The position numbers and the translations under genes were made by a program. The notes below the pieces were generated by a model. It ran no database searches, had not been told where the DNA came from, and saw only the letters and a list, made by a program, of their open reading frames with translations. This document shows, one piece after another, positions 14,940 to 23,844 of a stretch of DNA of 64,000 nt (position 1 is its first letter; each line of letters starts with the position of its first letter). Location: contig JAZOLI010000092.1 in NCBI GenBank assembly GCA_045652965.1, positions 7,159 through 71,158 on the forward strand, read 5' to 3'. This DNA comes from Scatosoma sp045652965 (GTDB taxonomy: Bacteria; Bacillota; Clostridia; Christensenellales; Borkfalkiaceae).

Positions 14940-17255
14940 TTAGGAGAGTTGGTCAATCACTTCGAGCATTGCGCCCATGTAAAGCATCAGCTGTTCAACC
15001 GTTAAATCGCCGATGTGGTCTTCGTCTGTCAAATCGCCGTCGAGATTATCCACGCGAACGAGCTCGTCGTCTTGTTTGATCTTGATTTCCGTCACGCCGA
15101 TTTTTCCAACGATCACTTTGTTGAGCGTTTCGTCGGGAAGGTTTTTAACGATATCGTCAAGTTTGAGTTCGCGAATGGTTGCCGCGTGTACGTTGTTGGA
15201 AAGATAATCCATCATGCCGTCCATTTCCGTGATTGTGTGCTGGTGGTTGATGGTGAACGTGCCGTCTGCCTTGCGTTCCATGAGCAAATATTTCCAAGTG
15301 CCCGTGAGCGCTTTATCCGCTTCTTCGCGCGAGATAATGCCATCGCCATTATAATCCACGCTGTTGTTGTTGAGGTCCACCATGTACGCACCTTCCACAA
15401 TCTCGCCGTTTGCATCGATGGGGTTATGGTTGCCGTCTTCACGATAGCTTACGTATTTACCCGTCGCAGGGTTATACGTTCTATAAAGGAAATGTTCGCC
15501 GAACACGTCGTCGATGGAGAGCGAGTTGATTGCATCGGGAAGCGTGTTGATCGTTTCTTCGCCCAAATGCTTTAAAATTTTATGTCCGTTTACGTCCATC
15601 ACGTCTTTTAAGCACAATCTACCCGTCAAATTAGAAAGCACTTCCCCGTTTTGCATATCCCCGATCGTGGTGGACTCGTAATATAATTTTTCGCCTTGAT
15701 AGCTTACGTAGAAAAGGGGAGCGTCGTGTTTGGTCGTGGTAGAGCCGTTCGTCACTTCCACTTTTATCGTGCCTAATCCTGCGTCCGTGAGATCATAAGT
15801 GTTTAAACCGTCGCGATAGCTCGTTGTGCCGTATGCCGTTGCGTTTTTAATCAGTTCGCCATATTCGTTATACACTTTTCCGTTATACACCGCCACCCGC
15901 TTTTGCAAGTGAAAGATTTGGTGGGTGACAGGGTCGATAGAATAGTGCACGTTTTCCCTGCCGAAGAGCAGATACATAATGATGCTGTCGTCGGCGTCGG
16001 CGGGTATGATGCTAGAGAGAGCAACGCCGTTGATCAGCTCGTTGCCTTGTTCGCGAAGATGCTTTATCGTGCGTTTTTCGCCGTTTTCATCGTATACGAT
16101 GGATTTTAAAATGGCGTGGGAATTTTCGTTCACGTTCAAAGCCGCTTCGAGCGTGATAGAGTTGATCAAATCGTTTGCGTTGCCTTTCAAATCCCCAATC
16201 GTCGTTTTCTTATAGCGGATAATTTGCTTATCTTCATCGGCGGAGAAAGCATAATATTTTCCGTCTTTTCCAAGCTCTACGATTTGCTGAGTGCCACTTT
16301 TAAAGGTCAAAAGATAAGCGTCGTTTTGTTCGGAAAGGGCGGTCACTTTCGAAAGAGAAAGGTTTTCGCCTTTGTCGTTGTAGAAATTAACGCCATCGTA
16401 GGTATAGAAAACTTGGTTCATTTCCACGTCGTCTTCTGCTATCGTGTAGCGGTGTTCCGCGCCGTAGAACAAGGTGCGCATAATCTCGTCGCTAGGGGTG
16501 CCCATCACGGCATCCAAGGGCAATTTTTCAATGCGCTTATCCAGCTCTTTGCTCATAAATCCGCCAATCGTGAGCGCCACGCTGTTGCCGAGCATAACGT
16601 ATTCTCCGTCAACGATTTCATAATCAATCCCTTCAATGCCATAGCAAAGCGTGGTGATCATGGGGCTTCCTTCAAAGCCAACAGAATCAATGAGTTTTGC
16701 AAAGGGGATTTCGTTGATTTTTAAAAGCAAAAAGTCGCTTAAATAGCGATCGTCGTAATCCTTCGTTTCCACTGTTTTGTTGACGATTTTGCTCATCAAT
16801 TCTTCGGCGGTGGTTTCAATGCCGTAGCCTTTGAGCAAATCCAAAACGCTGCCTTCCTTTTCAAGCAACGTTTTGACAAACGGGGAAATTTCGTTCAGAT
16901 CGCCGAGCGTACCCTTGCCGTCTTTCACGTTGGTTGCCGTGTCGGCAATCGTTTTGATTAAATCCACGAGCGTTTTTTCACTGCTACTATCCGAAAGGTA
17001 ATCGGAAAGGGGGATTTCAAAGCCCGAAAGATTGGTGACGGTGCTTGCTACGTCCTTGATTTGCATTTTCGTAGCCACGTAGTAGCCTGCGCCGACCACT
17101 CCGCCTGCCCCTGCAGCAACACCTATCACGATACCGAGAAAAAGCGCAACGATTTTGCCAAGCCAGCCGCTTTTGGTCTTTACCCTTTCTCGCACGTTTT
17201 TGGCTTCGACGGCGGTTACGTCGTCGTATTCATAATCTTTTTCTATGCGTGCCAT
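14940..17255 (-). CDS. Large membrane-anchored extracytoplasmic protein, function unknown
   Basis: 771 residues. A charged cytoplasmic start is followed by one transmembrane segment (about 31-60, GKIVALFLGIVIGVAAGAGG core). The rest, about 700 residues, would lie outside. I see at least two internal repeats: a TTIGDL/TTIGDM opening, then LINSI or LSNL, a DVNGHKILKHLGE-like or NENSHAILKSIVYDENGEK-like segment, and a VFGEHF or LLFGREN turn. One EF-hand-like loop, DYNGDGIISREE, is near residue 620. No enzyme motif is seen. Start follows AGGAGT. It is downstream of the phosphoribosyltransferase gene by 25 bp and probably shares its promoter. Confidence 0.7.
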   Translation of the reverse strand: MARIEKDYEYDDVTAVEAKNVRERVKTKSGWLGKIVALFLGIVIGVAAGAGGVVGAGYYVATKMQIKDVASTVTNLSGFEIPLSDYLSDSSSEKTLVDLIKTIADTATNVKDGKGTLGDLNEISPFVKTLLEKEGSVLDLLKGYGIETTAEELMSKIVNKTVETKDYDDRYLSDFLLLKINEIPFAKLIDSVGFEGSPMITTLCYGIEGIDYEIVDGEYVMLGNSVALTIGGFMSKELDKRIEKLPLDAVMGTPSDEIMRTLFYGAEHRYTIAEDDVEMNQVFYTYDGVNFYNDKGENLSLSKVTALSEQNDAYLLTFKSGTQQIVELGKDGKYYAFSADEDKQIIRYKKTTIGDLKGNANDLINSITLEAALNVNENSHAILKSIVYDENGEKRTIKHLREQGNELINGVALSSIIPADADDSIIMYLLFGRENVHYSIDPVTHQIFHLQKRVAVYNGKVYNEYGELIKNATAYGTTSYRDGLNTYDLTDAGLGTIKVEVTNGSTTTKHDAPLFYVSYQGEKLYYESTTIGDMQNGEVLSNLTGRLCLKDVMDVNGHKILKHLGEETINTLPDAINSLSIDDVFGEHFLYRTYNPATGKYVSYREDGNHNPIDANGEIVEGAYMVDLNNNSVDYNGDGIISREEADKALTGTWKYLLMERKADGTFTINHQHTITEMDGMMDYLSNNVHAATIRELKLDDIVKNLPDETLNKVIVGKIGVTEIKIKQDDELVRVDNLDGDLTDEDHIGDLTVEQLMLYMGAMLEVIDQLS

Positions 17256-17280
17256 GATTTGCGTATACTCCTGAATAAAA

Positions 17281-17820
17281 TTAAAGGAAAATGGGGATTT
17301 GCGCGAGGAAGATCACGTCTTTTCTGTTCGCCGCTTCGTCTTCTGCGAGCACGAACGCCTTTTTATGTACCGTGCCGCCTGCCTTTTCTACAAGCGCTTC
17401 CAAGCCTTTGAGCGATGCGCCCGTCGATACAACGTCGTCCACGATCCCAACTTTTTTGCCTTTCAAAAGATCGGCGTCGTGCTTGGAAAGATAGAACGTT
17501 TGCGCTTTGCCTGTTGTGATCGAAGATTCGATGGTGAGCTCAATGCCGTCTTGCATATATAATTTTTTGCTTTTTCTTGCTACCGCATAATAGCGCATGC
17601 CAAGCTCGCGCGCAACGCAGTGCGTAAGTTGTAAGCCTTTCGATTCGGCGGTTAAAAGCACATCGCAATCGGTGAGCTGCTCGGCAAGTTTTTTGCCGCA
17701 ATGCTCGGTGAGCGCGCTGTCGCCGTGCAAATTGAAAAATGCAATCGAAATCCCGCTCGGAAGCGGAAGAATAGGCAAGTTTGCTTCAAAGCCTTTTATG
17801 TCGATGGTATGATATTTCAT
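17281..17820 (-). CDS. Type I phosphoribosyltransferase (adenine/xanthine PRTase-like)
   Basis: 179 residues, the size of adenine and xanthine phosphoribosyltransferases. The PRPP-binding signature VGIVDDVVSTGAS is at about 125-137, and TAESKGLQLTH provides the flexible-loop region. It would salvage a purine base to its nucleotide, but the base cannot be told from sequence. AAGGAG precedes ATG 17820. An 18-bp perfect palindrome covers the first transcribed bases, so repressor control or a 5' mRNA hairpin is likely. It heads a unit with the 771-residue anchored protein. Confidence 0.8.
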   Translation of the reverse strand: MKYHTIDIKGFEANLPILPLPSGISIAFFNLHGDSALTEHCGKKLAEQLTDCDVLLTAESKGLQLTHCVARELGMRYYAVARKSKKLYMQDGIELTIESSITTGKAQTFYLSKHDADLLKGKKVGIVDDVVSTGASLKGLEALVEKAGGTVHKKAFVLAEDEAANRKDVIFLAQIPIFL

Positions 17821-17833
17821 AACGATACACTCC

Positions 17834-17851
17834 TTTGGGGAATTCCCCAAA
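17834..17851. promoter_or_regulatory. 18-bp perfect palindrome at the transcription start of the PRTase gene
   Basis: TTTGGGGAATTCCCCAAA lies between the -10 box (17861-17856) and the ribosome site, covering about +1 to +16. It could be an operator or a stabilising 5' hairpin. Confidence 0.65.
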
Positions 17852-17855
17852 ATCT

Positions 17856-17884
17856 ATTATATCACATTTTTTTTAAAATGTAAA
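17856..17884 (-). promoter_or_regulatory. Promoter of the PRTase gene
   Basis: TTTACA (17884-17879), 17 bp, TATAAT (17861-17856) on the minus strand. Confidence 0.7.
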
Positions 17885-17964
17885 CGGATTGAAAAGAAAT
17901 TTCGGCATTTTCTAACATGGTTTTATTTGCATATTTCTTTTGCGCGAGCGCATATATTGATTAT

Positions 17965-18246
17965 ATGTTAAAGGCGGAGCATAGAAAAATTTATCGGGTG
18001 CAGGCAGGGCAAACGCTGAAAGAGATCGCTTGCTTTTTTGGCGTGTCGGAATTTTTGCTTGCAAAATGCAACCATTTAAACGCACCGCCGAAAGCAGGGC
18101 AAATTCTTTTTATCCCCAACGAACGTGGGAACGCCTACGTCGTCAAGGCAGGGGATACCAAAGCCTTGCTTTGCGGCAGCGTTGAAAATTTTGAGCGCAA
18201 AAACGGAACGGATATTTTATACCTTGGTATGCGCGTGATTTTGTAG
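17965..18246 (+). CDS. Small protein with two LysM-like modules
   Basis: 93 residues. The first LysM (about 10-50) reads YRVQAGQTLKEIACFFGVSE to LNAPPKAGQILFIP, and a second, weaker module starts AYVVKAGDTK. LysM binds peptidoglycan or spore cortex. Start is uncertain: ATG 17965 has no ribosome site but lies seven bases past a TATATT box, so it may be leaderless; ATG 17917 would add a hydrophobic 16-residue start resembling a signal segment. It is followed by the cysteine-containing 221-residue gene with its own strong ribosome site. Confidence 0.6.
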   Translation: MLKAEHRKIYRVQAGQTLKEIACFFGVSEFLLAKCNHLNAPPKAGQILFIPNERGNAYVVKAGDTKALLCGSVENFERKNGTDILYLGMRVIL

Positions 18247-18308
18247 AACACTTTCGTTCGTCGCGCCATATAATGTAATAAGTAATTACGACAATTAGGA
18301 GGTATACT

Positions 18309-18974
18309 ATGTCCTTTTATTCCAACTTTCAATCGGATAAATGCCCCTGCCAAATCACGGGGAATCCGATCAATGGTTTGACGGAGAAAGTGTGTATCCA
18401 AGCGGAAAAGATTTTCGATGCGGCAATTAAGCAAACGCAGCTGGAAAATTATTCGCTCACGCTCACCGATCTTTGCCCTGCCAACCCTACATATCCTTTA
18501 ACTTTCATTAGCGCGCGCTCGACGACCGCCGAAGCCACCGTCACCAACTTAAACGTTGATCGCCAAGCGGATAAACATTGCGCAAGAGTGCAAGCCACCC
18601 TTTCCGTGCCTTTGGAAGTGCTTTACACCGACGCCAACGGTGTGGAAGGTAGCGCAACGGCGATCGTTTCCATCAATCAAGACGTACTCTTATACGTGCC
18701 TGCGCCGTCGATTATGCCTTTTACCGTGCAAGCGGTAGTAAGCGCCGTCGTGCCCGAAGGTACGTTCAATCCCGAAACGGGTGGTTTTACCGTAACCGTT
18801 TGCGTGACGGTTATCTTGAAAATCGCTATGTCCGTGGAAATTTTAATTCCCACCTACGGCTATTGCGCGATTCCGCCTGCGCAGGATTATTCGCAAGAGA
18901 TTTGCGCGGGGTTCTTCGAACTGCCCTTGTATCCCCAAGGGAGAAATGGTTGCCCAACGGGCGGGTGTAAATAA
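18309..18974 (+). CDS. Cysteine-containing envelope- or spore-coat-like protein, function unknown
   Basis: 221 residues with paired cysteines near both ends (CPCQ, about 12-14; CPTGGC at the carboxy end) and a central run of beta strands (VQATLSVPLEVLYTDANG, SINQDVLLYVP, FTVTVCVTVILKIAMSV). The strand pattern resembles the SPOCS/DUF3794 module found with LysM proteins in spore-forming Firmicutes, but the match is weak. There is no signal peptide. GGAGGTATACT precedes the start. The adjoining LysM gene supports a wall- or spore-related role, which is inference. Confidence 0.55.
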   Translation: MSFYSNFQSDKCPCQITGNPINGLTEKVCIQAEKIFDAAIKQTQLENYSLTLTDLCPANPTYPLTFISARSTTAEATVTNLNVDRQADKHCARVQATLSVPLEVLYTDANGVEGSATAIVSINQDVLLYVPAPSIMPFTVQAVVSAVVPEGTFNPETGGFTVTVCVTVILKIAMSVEILIPTYGYCAIPPAQDYSQEICAGFFELPLYPQGRNGCPTGGCK

Positions 18975-19048
18975 GTGAAATGAAAGCAAAGCGTTCGTGA
19001 ATTGAAATGCGTTCGTGTTTCGTTATAGGAATATTTAAAAAAATTTTT

Positions 19049-19080
19049 GCGCCCTGCGTGAGTAGGGCGCTTGCTTTTTT
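19049..19080 (+). terminator. Terminator of the 221-residue gene, abutting the next promoter
   Basis: GCGCCCT (19049-19055) pairs with AGGGCGC (19064-19070), then TTGCTTTTTT. Its T tract doubles as the -35 box of the next gene. Confidence 0.85.
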
Positions 19081-19099
19081 ATAAAAAAAGCGCTATAAT
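19071..19099 (+). promoter_or_regulatory. Promoter giving a leaderless phosphoesterase mRNA
   Basis: TTGCTT (19071-19076), 17 bp, TATAAT (19094-19099). Seven bases further is the A of ATG 19106. Confidence 0.7.
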
Positions 19100-19105
19100 A
19101 AGGAC

Positions 19106-19801
19106 ATGAACGTTTATGCGATTAGCGATTTGCACCTTTCCACCACCGCGGACAAGCCCATGGATATCTTCGGCGGAAATTGGGAAGGGCATTTCGAGAA
19201 AATTAAATCCGATTGGCTTTCAAGCGTAAATGAGGACGACGTGGTGCTCATTTGCGGCGATATCAGTTGGGCGATGAAGATGGAAGAGGCACTAATCGAC
19301 TTAAATTCGCTTGCCGATTTGCCGGGGAAAAAGGTGTTCGTTCGCGGCAATCACGATTATTGGTGGAACGGCATTACGCGGCTTCGCGATAGCGCACCCA
19401 ACGATAGCTTTATCTTTTTGCAAACCGATTCGATTAAAATCGGCAATTTTATCTTCGTTGGCTCGCGCGGTTGGACGTGTCCCGGTAGCCCCGATTTCAC
19501 CGAGCAGGACCAAAAGCTTTATCTTCGCGAAGCGGAGCGTTTTCGCCTTGCCTTTTTGTCGGCGGATAAGCTTTTTGAAGAGGGGGATGAAAAGATCGCG
19601 CTCATGCACTATCCGCCATTTTCGCTTAAAAACGAGAATACTCTTTTCACCGAAACGTTTGAGAAAAACGGCGTGAAAAAGGCGGTGTTTGGGCATATTC
19701 ACGGCGCGGCGTATTTTCCTTTGAAAACGAACAAGAACGGGATTGATTATATTCTCACTTCTTGTGATAAAACGGCTTTTAAATTGATAAAAATTGTTTA
19801 A
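19106..19801 (+). CDS. Calcineurin-like metallophosphoesterase
   Basis: 231 residues with the full two-metal signature in order: SDLHLS (about 5-10), CGDISW (about 50-55), RGNHDYWW (about 79-86), an LMHYPPF segment and FGHIHG near the carboxy end. This is a YkuE/Icc-type cytoplasmic phosphoesterase; the substrate (nucleotide, lipid or cyclic nucleotide) cannot be told. The start codon sits exactly at the predicted transcription start and no Shine-Dalgarno pairing is possible upstream, so the mRNA is probably leaderless. It is followed by a terminator and the pyr operon. Confidence 0.85.
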   Translation: MNVYAISDLHLSTTADKPMDIFGGNWEGHFEKIKSDWLSSVNEDDVVLICGDISWAMKMEEALIDLNSLADLPGKKVFVRGNHDYWWNGITRLRDSAPNDSFIFLQTDSIKIGNFIFVGSRGWTCPGSPDFTEQDQKLYLREAERFRLAFLSADKLFEEGDEKIALMHYPPFSLKNENTLFTETFEKNGVKKAVFGHIHGAAYFPLKTNKNGIDYILTSCDKTAFKLIKIV

Positions 19802-19830
19802 AATTTCTGCTTGCGGGCGGAAATTTTTTT
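19798..19830 (+). terminator. Terminator between the phosphoesterase gene and pyrB
   Basis: AAATTTC...GGAAATTTTTTT with a GC-containing loop region, ending in a run of seven T. Confidence 0.65.
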
Positions 19831-19848
19831 ATAGGCGCATTTTTCTTC

Positions 19849-19877
19849 TTTACAAGATAGAAAAAAGATGTTATAAT
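19849..19877 (+). promoter_or_regulatory. Promoter of the pyr operon
   Basis: TTTACA (19849-19854), 17 bp, TATAAT (19872-19877). The leader is only about 34 nt with one small hairpin (TAGCTT/AAGCTA), so there is no room for a PyrR-type attenuator. Confidence 0.7.
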
Positions 19878-19917
19878 TATAAGGATAGCTTGTTAAAGCT
19901 ACACGGGAGAAAGATTT

Positions 19918-20847
19918 ATGCTCAAAAGAAAAGATTTGCTCGGCTTGATCGACACGACTGCTGAGGAATTAACGGAAATCCTTGACGTTGCCGCAGAGAT
20001 GAAACAGCGGCTCAAAGTCGGGGATAAAAATTTGTCCTATCTCAAAGGCAAAACGGCAACCATTCTCTTCTACGAGAACAGCACGAGAACGAGAACGAGC
20101 TTTGAGCTTGCCGCGAAATATTTAGGCGCAACGGTGATCAATATCGCCGCTGGCAGTTCGTCGGTGGCAAAGGGCGAAACGCTCGTCGATACGGGTAAAA
20201 CGCTCGATGCGCAGCTCAACGATTTCTTGATCATGCGTCATCCCATGGGCGGTGCGCCTTATCTTCTTGCCAAAGTGGCAAAGGCAGGCGTGCTCAACGC
20301 AGGCGACGGCATGAACGAACACCCCACGCAAGCACTTCTCGATATGCTTACCATGCGTGAAACGTTTGGAAAGCTCGAAGGCTTGAAAGTGGCGATCGTG
20401 GGCGACATCAAACACTCGCGCGTGGCGAAATCCAATTTATTCGGTTTGAAAACGATGGGGGCGGAAGTTTGCATGTATGCACCCGAAACGCTTATCCCTA
20501 AGGGCATAGACAAGCTCGGTGCAAAACTTTGCAAATCGAAGGAAGAAGCACTCGACGGGGCAGACGTTGTCATGGGGTTGAGAATTCAACTCGAACGCCA
20601 ACAGGCAGGCAACTTCCCTTCGCTGAACGAATACGCCGCCTTTTACGGCGTAGATGCAAAATCGCTTAAATATGCTAAACCCAACGCGATCGTAATGCAC
20701 CCTGGCCCTGTGAACCGCGGCGTGGAGCTTACGGGCAAGGTGATCGATCACGAAAAGAGCCGCATTGAAGAGCAGGTGTTTTCGGGGATTGCCGTGCGTA
20801 TGGCGGTGCTCAAACTTTTAAACGATTATAGAGAATATACGAAATAA
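19918..20847 (+). CDS. pyrB: Aspartate carbamoyltransferase, catalytic subunit
   Basis: Joins carbamoyl phosphate and aspartate to carbamoyl aspartate, the first committed step of UMP synthesis. 309 residues with the carbamoyl-phosphate loop YENSTRTRTSFE (about 45-56), HPTQALLDMLTM (about 136-147) and the aspartate-side MHPGPVNRGVEL (about 260-271), which separate it from ornithine transcarbamoylases. First gene of pyrBCFKDE, with GGGAG before the start. No regulatory subunit gene (pyrI) follows, so it is likely of the unregulated trimeric type. Confidence 0.95.
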   Translation: MLKRKDLLGLIDTTAEELTEILDVAAEMKQRLKVGDKNLSYLKGKTATILFYENSTRTRTSFELAAKYLGATVINIAAGSSSVAKGETLVDTGKTLDAQLNDFLIMRHPMGGAPYLLAKVAKAGVLNAGDGMNEHPTQALLDMLTMRETFGKLEGLKVAIVGDIKHSRVAKSNLFGLKTMGAEVCMYAPETLIPKGIDKLGAKLCKSKEEALDGADVVMGLRIQLERQQAGNFPSLNEYAAFYGVDAKSLKYAKPNAIVMHPGPVNRGVELTGKVIDHEKSRIEEQVFSGIAVRMAVLKLLNDYREYTK

Positions 20848-20858
20848 GGAGAAGAGAT

Positions 20859-22151
20859 ATGATTATCGGAAAAATCAGAAAAAAAGGCACGATTATTAGA
20901 AACGGTAATTTGGTTTTGCAAGATAAAGTGGTGAAAGGCGATATTCTTATCGAAAACGGAATGATCGCTTCCATTGAGGAGAATATTCCTGCAAACGGCG
21001 AAAAAGAAATTGATGCGGCTGGAAAATTCGTCTTCCCCGGGCTTATCGATATGCACGTACATTTGCGCGAACCGGGCTATGAATATAAAGAAGATATCGA
21101 AAGCGGCACAAAGGCGGCGGTGAAAGGTGGGTTTACGCAAATTTGCTGTATGCCCAACACCGATCCCATTGCCGATAACAAAGTGGTGGTGAGCTATATC
21201 AAACAACGCGCAGCGGAAGTGGGGGTTTGTAAAGTGCATCCCATCGGCGCGATCACCAAAGGTGAAAAGGGCGAACAACTTGCGCAAATTGGCGAAATGA
21301 AAAAGGCGGGCGCGGTGGCAATTTCCGACGACGGCGTGAGCGTGAACAGCTCTCGTCTTATGCGCCTTGCTATGGAATATGCAAGCGGTTTCGACATCAA
21401 ATGTCTTTGCCATTGCGAAGACAAAGAACTTGTCGACGGCGGCGTGGTGAACGAAGGGTTAAATTCCACGATCGCAGGCTTAAAAGGTATCCCCAGAGCG
21501 GCGGAAGACATCATGATTGCGCGCGATCTCGCGCTTGCGGAAAGCTTGGACGTGCCCGTGCACATTTGTCACGTTTCCACCCATAGTGGCGTGCGCTTAA
21601 TCCGCGATGCGAAAAAAGCAGGCGTGAAAGTGACGGCGGAAACTTGCCCGCATTATTACGCGGTGACCGACGACGTGATCACGGGCTTTGATACGAACAC
21701 GAAAGTAAATCCCCCCATTCGTGAAGAAATGGATAGACAGGCGATTTTGGCAGGCTTGAAAGACGGCACGCTCGATTGTATCGTGACCGATCACGCTCCC
21801 CACCATATCAACGATAAAAACGTGGAATATAACCTTGCGGCGTTTGGCATCAGCGGCATTGAAACGTCGTTTGGGTTTGCTATCACCTATCTTTATAAAA
21901 CGGGCGCGTTGACCTTGCCCGAAATTGCGGAAAAAATGTCCGCCGCACCTGCTCGTATCTTGGGCTTGCAAGGCGGTAAAATTGCAGTGGGCGAAGTTGC
22001 CGATCTTATGATTGCGGATCTTAACGAAAAGTGGATCGTCGATCCTAAAAACTTCGTGTCCAAAGGCAAGAACAATCCGATCGGCGGTTATGAACTCTAT
22101 GGCGCGGTAAAATACACGATTGTAGACGGCGAAGTGAAGTATCAAGCGTAA
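20859..22151 (+). CDS. pyrC: Dihydroorotase (type I)
   Basis: Cyclises carbamoyl aspartate to dihydroorotate. The 430-residue amidohydrolase has DMHVHLREPG (metal-binding HxH, about 66-75), a carboxylated-lysine region, HICHVST (about 240) and TDHAPHH (about 310) with the catalytic aspartate. Length and motifs fit the long, Bacillus-like class I enzyme. It begins 11 bp after pyrB and ends 18 bp before pyrF, each with GGAG-type ribosome sites, so the genes are one transcript. Confidence 0.95.
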   Translation: MIIGKIRKKGTIIRNGNLVLQDKVVKGDILIENGMIASIEENIPANGEKEIDAAGKFVFPGLIDMHVHLREPGYEYKEDIESGTKAAVKGGFTQICCMPNTDPIADNKVVVSYIKQRAAEVGVCKVHPIGAITKGEKGEQLAQIGEMKKAGAVAISDDGVSVNSSRLMRLAMEYASGFDIKCLCHCEDKELVDGGVVNEGLNSTIAGLKGIPRAAEDIMIARDLALAESLDVPVHICHVSTHSGVRLIRDAKKAGVKVTAETCPHYYAVTDDVITGFDTNTKVNPPIREEMDRQAILAGLKDGTLDCIVTDHAPHHINDKNVEYNLAAFGISGIETSFGFAITYLYKTGALTLPEIAEKMSAAPARILGLQGGKIAVGEVADLMIADLNEKWIVDPKNFVSKGKNNPIGGYELYGAVKYTIVDGEVKYQA

Positions 22152-22169
22152 AATATCAGGAGAATTAAA

Positions 22170-23078
22170 ATGATTACGGATAAACTTATAGAAAAAATTA
22201 TCGATTTACAAAACCCCACGTGCGTGGGCTTGGATACGCTCTTTGATTATTTGCCCGACGATATGAAAGCGGGGGTAAACTCGTTTGAGGGCGTTGCGGA
22301 ACGCGTGTTCGATTTTAACAAGAAATTGATTGATACGCTCTACGACGTTGTTCCCTCGGTGAAAGTGCAAATCGCTTATTATGAAATGTACGGCGTGGCA
22401 GGCATGAAAGCTTATGAAGAAACGCTTAAATACGCAGCGGAAAAAGATCTTGTCGTGATTGCCGACGCAAAGCGCAACGATATCGGCTCGACGGCGGCTT
22501 GTTATGCAAAAACGTTCCTTGGCGAAACGGACGTGAACGGCATCAAAAAACAAGCGTTTCCTGCCGATTACGTGACAGTGAACGGTTATTTGGGCACGGA
22601 CGGCATCAAACCGTTCGTAGACGAATGTGAAAGCAAGGACAAGGGCATTTTCGTGCTCGTGAAAACGTCCAACCCCTCGGGTGCGGAAATCCAAAACCAA
22701 GTGCTTGAAAACGGTGTGCCTATGTATGAATATATGGGCGGACTCGTAGAAAAATGGGGCGAAAGCACCATCGGAGAATATGGCTATTCGGCGGTGGGTG
22801 CGGTGGTTGGCGCAACCCATCCCACGGAAGCGGCAAGGCTTAGAAAGGTGCTTCCCCACACCTTTTTCTTGATCCCCGGCTACGGCGCGCAAGGGGGCAA
22901 CGCGGAAATGCTTAAAAGCTGCTTCGGCGCAAACGGGCTCGGTGGCGTCGTCAACAATTCTCGCGGCATTTTGTGCGCGTATAAAAAGCTTGGCGGCACG
23001 TTCTACGAAGCGGCGCGCGCGGCTACGGTGGCTATGCAAAAAGATTTATCAAGCGTAATCGGGGTTATGAAAAAATAA
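22170..23078 (+). CDS. pyrF: Orotidine-5'-phosphate decarboxylase (type 2)
   Basis: Converts OMP to UMP. At 302 residues it belongs to the longer type 2 group rather than the 230-residue Bacillus type. The catalytic DAKRNDIGSTA (about 94-104) contains the Lys and paired Asp, and LIPGYGAQGG (about 226-235) is the phosphate-binding loop. The stop codon overlaps the pyrK start (TAATG), indicating translational coupling. Its place in the middle of the operon, before pyrK and pyrD, departs from the Bacillus order. Confidence 0.95.
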   Translation: MITDKLIEKIIDLQNPTCVGLDTLFDYLPDDMKAGVNSFEGVAERVFDFNKKLIDTLYDVVPSVKVQIAYYEMYGVAGMKAYEETLKYAAEKDLVVIADAKRNDIGSTAACYAKTFLGETDVNGIKKQAFPADYVTVNGYLGTDGIKPFVDECESKDKGIFVLVKTSNPSGAEIQNQVLENGVPMYEYMGGLVEKWGESTIGEYGYSAVGAVVGATHPTEAARLRKVLPHTFFLIPGYGAQGGNAEMLKSCFGANGLGGVVNNSRGILCAYKKLGGTFYEAARAATVAMQKDLSSVIGVMKK

Positions 23079-23833
23079 TGAAAGATTATATTGCAACGAT
23101 CGTAAAAAACGAACAAATTGCGGAAAACATCTTCGCCGTCACCTTTGATTTGGGTGAAGAAGCGAAAGTGCGTGCAGGGCAATTTGGCAACATCGCGGTG
23201 GGGGGCACGCACTTGTTGCGCCGTCCCATTGCCATTTGTAAGGCGGAGAAAAATTTCGTCACCTTTTGCTATCAAATCAAGGGCGAAGGCACGCAAATGC
23301 TCAAAAATATGGGGGCAGGTACGAAATTAAACGTTTTAATGCCGCTTGGCAACGGATTTTTCGTGGAAGAAAACGAGAAGAAGGTTGCGCTTGTCGGCGG
23401 CGGCGTGGGCACGTTCCCTTTGATTTCCGTTTTGCGTGAATATGGCGAGAAAAAAGAAATTTCCGCCTACATCGGCTATCGCAACAAAGGCGCGGTGTGC
23501 GGTTTGGAAGAATTTGAAAAGGCGGCGAAATTCGTTGGCGTGACCGACGATGGTAGCTATGGCGAAAAAATGAACGCCGTGCAAGCGTGTGAAGCCGATT
23601 TGAAAGCGGGAAATCGCCCCGACGTGGTGCTTGCTTGCGGACCTACGCCTATGCTTCGCGCGCTCAAAGCACTCGTTGAAAGAGAAAGCTTAAACTGCTA
23701 CGTTTCGTTGGAAGAGCGCATGGGTTGCGGTTTCGGTGCGTGCGTGGTTTGCGTGTGCGAAAAAACCAACGGAGCGCGCGCAAGAGTGTGCAAAGACGGA
23801 CCTGTGTTTAACGTGAATGAAGTGAAATTATAA
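23078..23833 (+). CDS. pyrK: Dihydroorotate dehydrogenase B, electron-transfer subunit
   Basis: Carries FAD and a 2Fe-2S cluster and passes electrons from PyrD to NAD+. 251 residues: the flavin-binding RRPIAICKAE, the nucleotide-binding VGGGVGTFPLI (about 103-113), and the carboxy-terminal cysteine set in ERMGCGFGACVVCVCEK (about 220-236) for the iron-sulfur cluster, with a last cysteine in ARVCKDGPVF. It is coupled to pyrF by overlap and precedes pyrD by 11 bp, as expected for a type 1B complex. Confidence 0.94.
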   Translation: MKDYIATIVKNEQIAENIFAVTFDLGEEAKVRAGQFGNIAVGGTHLLRRPIAICKAEKNFVTFCYQIKGEGTQMLKNMGAGTKLNVLMPLGNGFFVEENEKKVALVGGGVGTFPLISVLREYGEKKEISAYIGYRNKGAVCGLEEFEKAAKFVGVTDDGSYGEKMNAVQACEADLKAGNRPDVVLACGPTPMLRALKALVERESLNCYVSLEERMGCGFGACVVCVCEKTNGARARVCKDGPVFNVNEVKL

Positions 23834-23844
23834 GGAAAAAGATT

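Noticed and set aside
15015..15575. Plus-strand ORFs opposite the 771-residue protein
   Set aside because: No ribosome site or recognisable motif; the minus-strand frame is continuous over 2.3 kb with a signal-anchor and good start.
19878..19917. PyrR-type attenuator before pyrB
   Set aside because: Only about 34 nt of leader and no alternative terminator; one 6-bp hairpin only.
22206..23039. 277-residue minus-strand ORF opposite pyrF
   Set aside because: Shadow frame of a well-identified gene; no motif or ribosome site.
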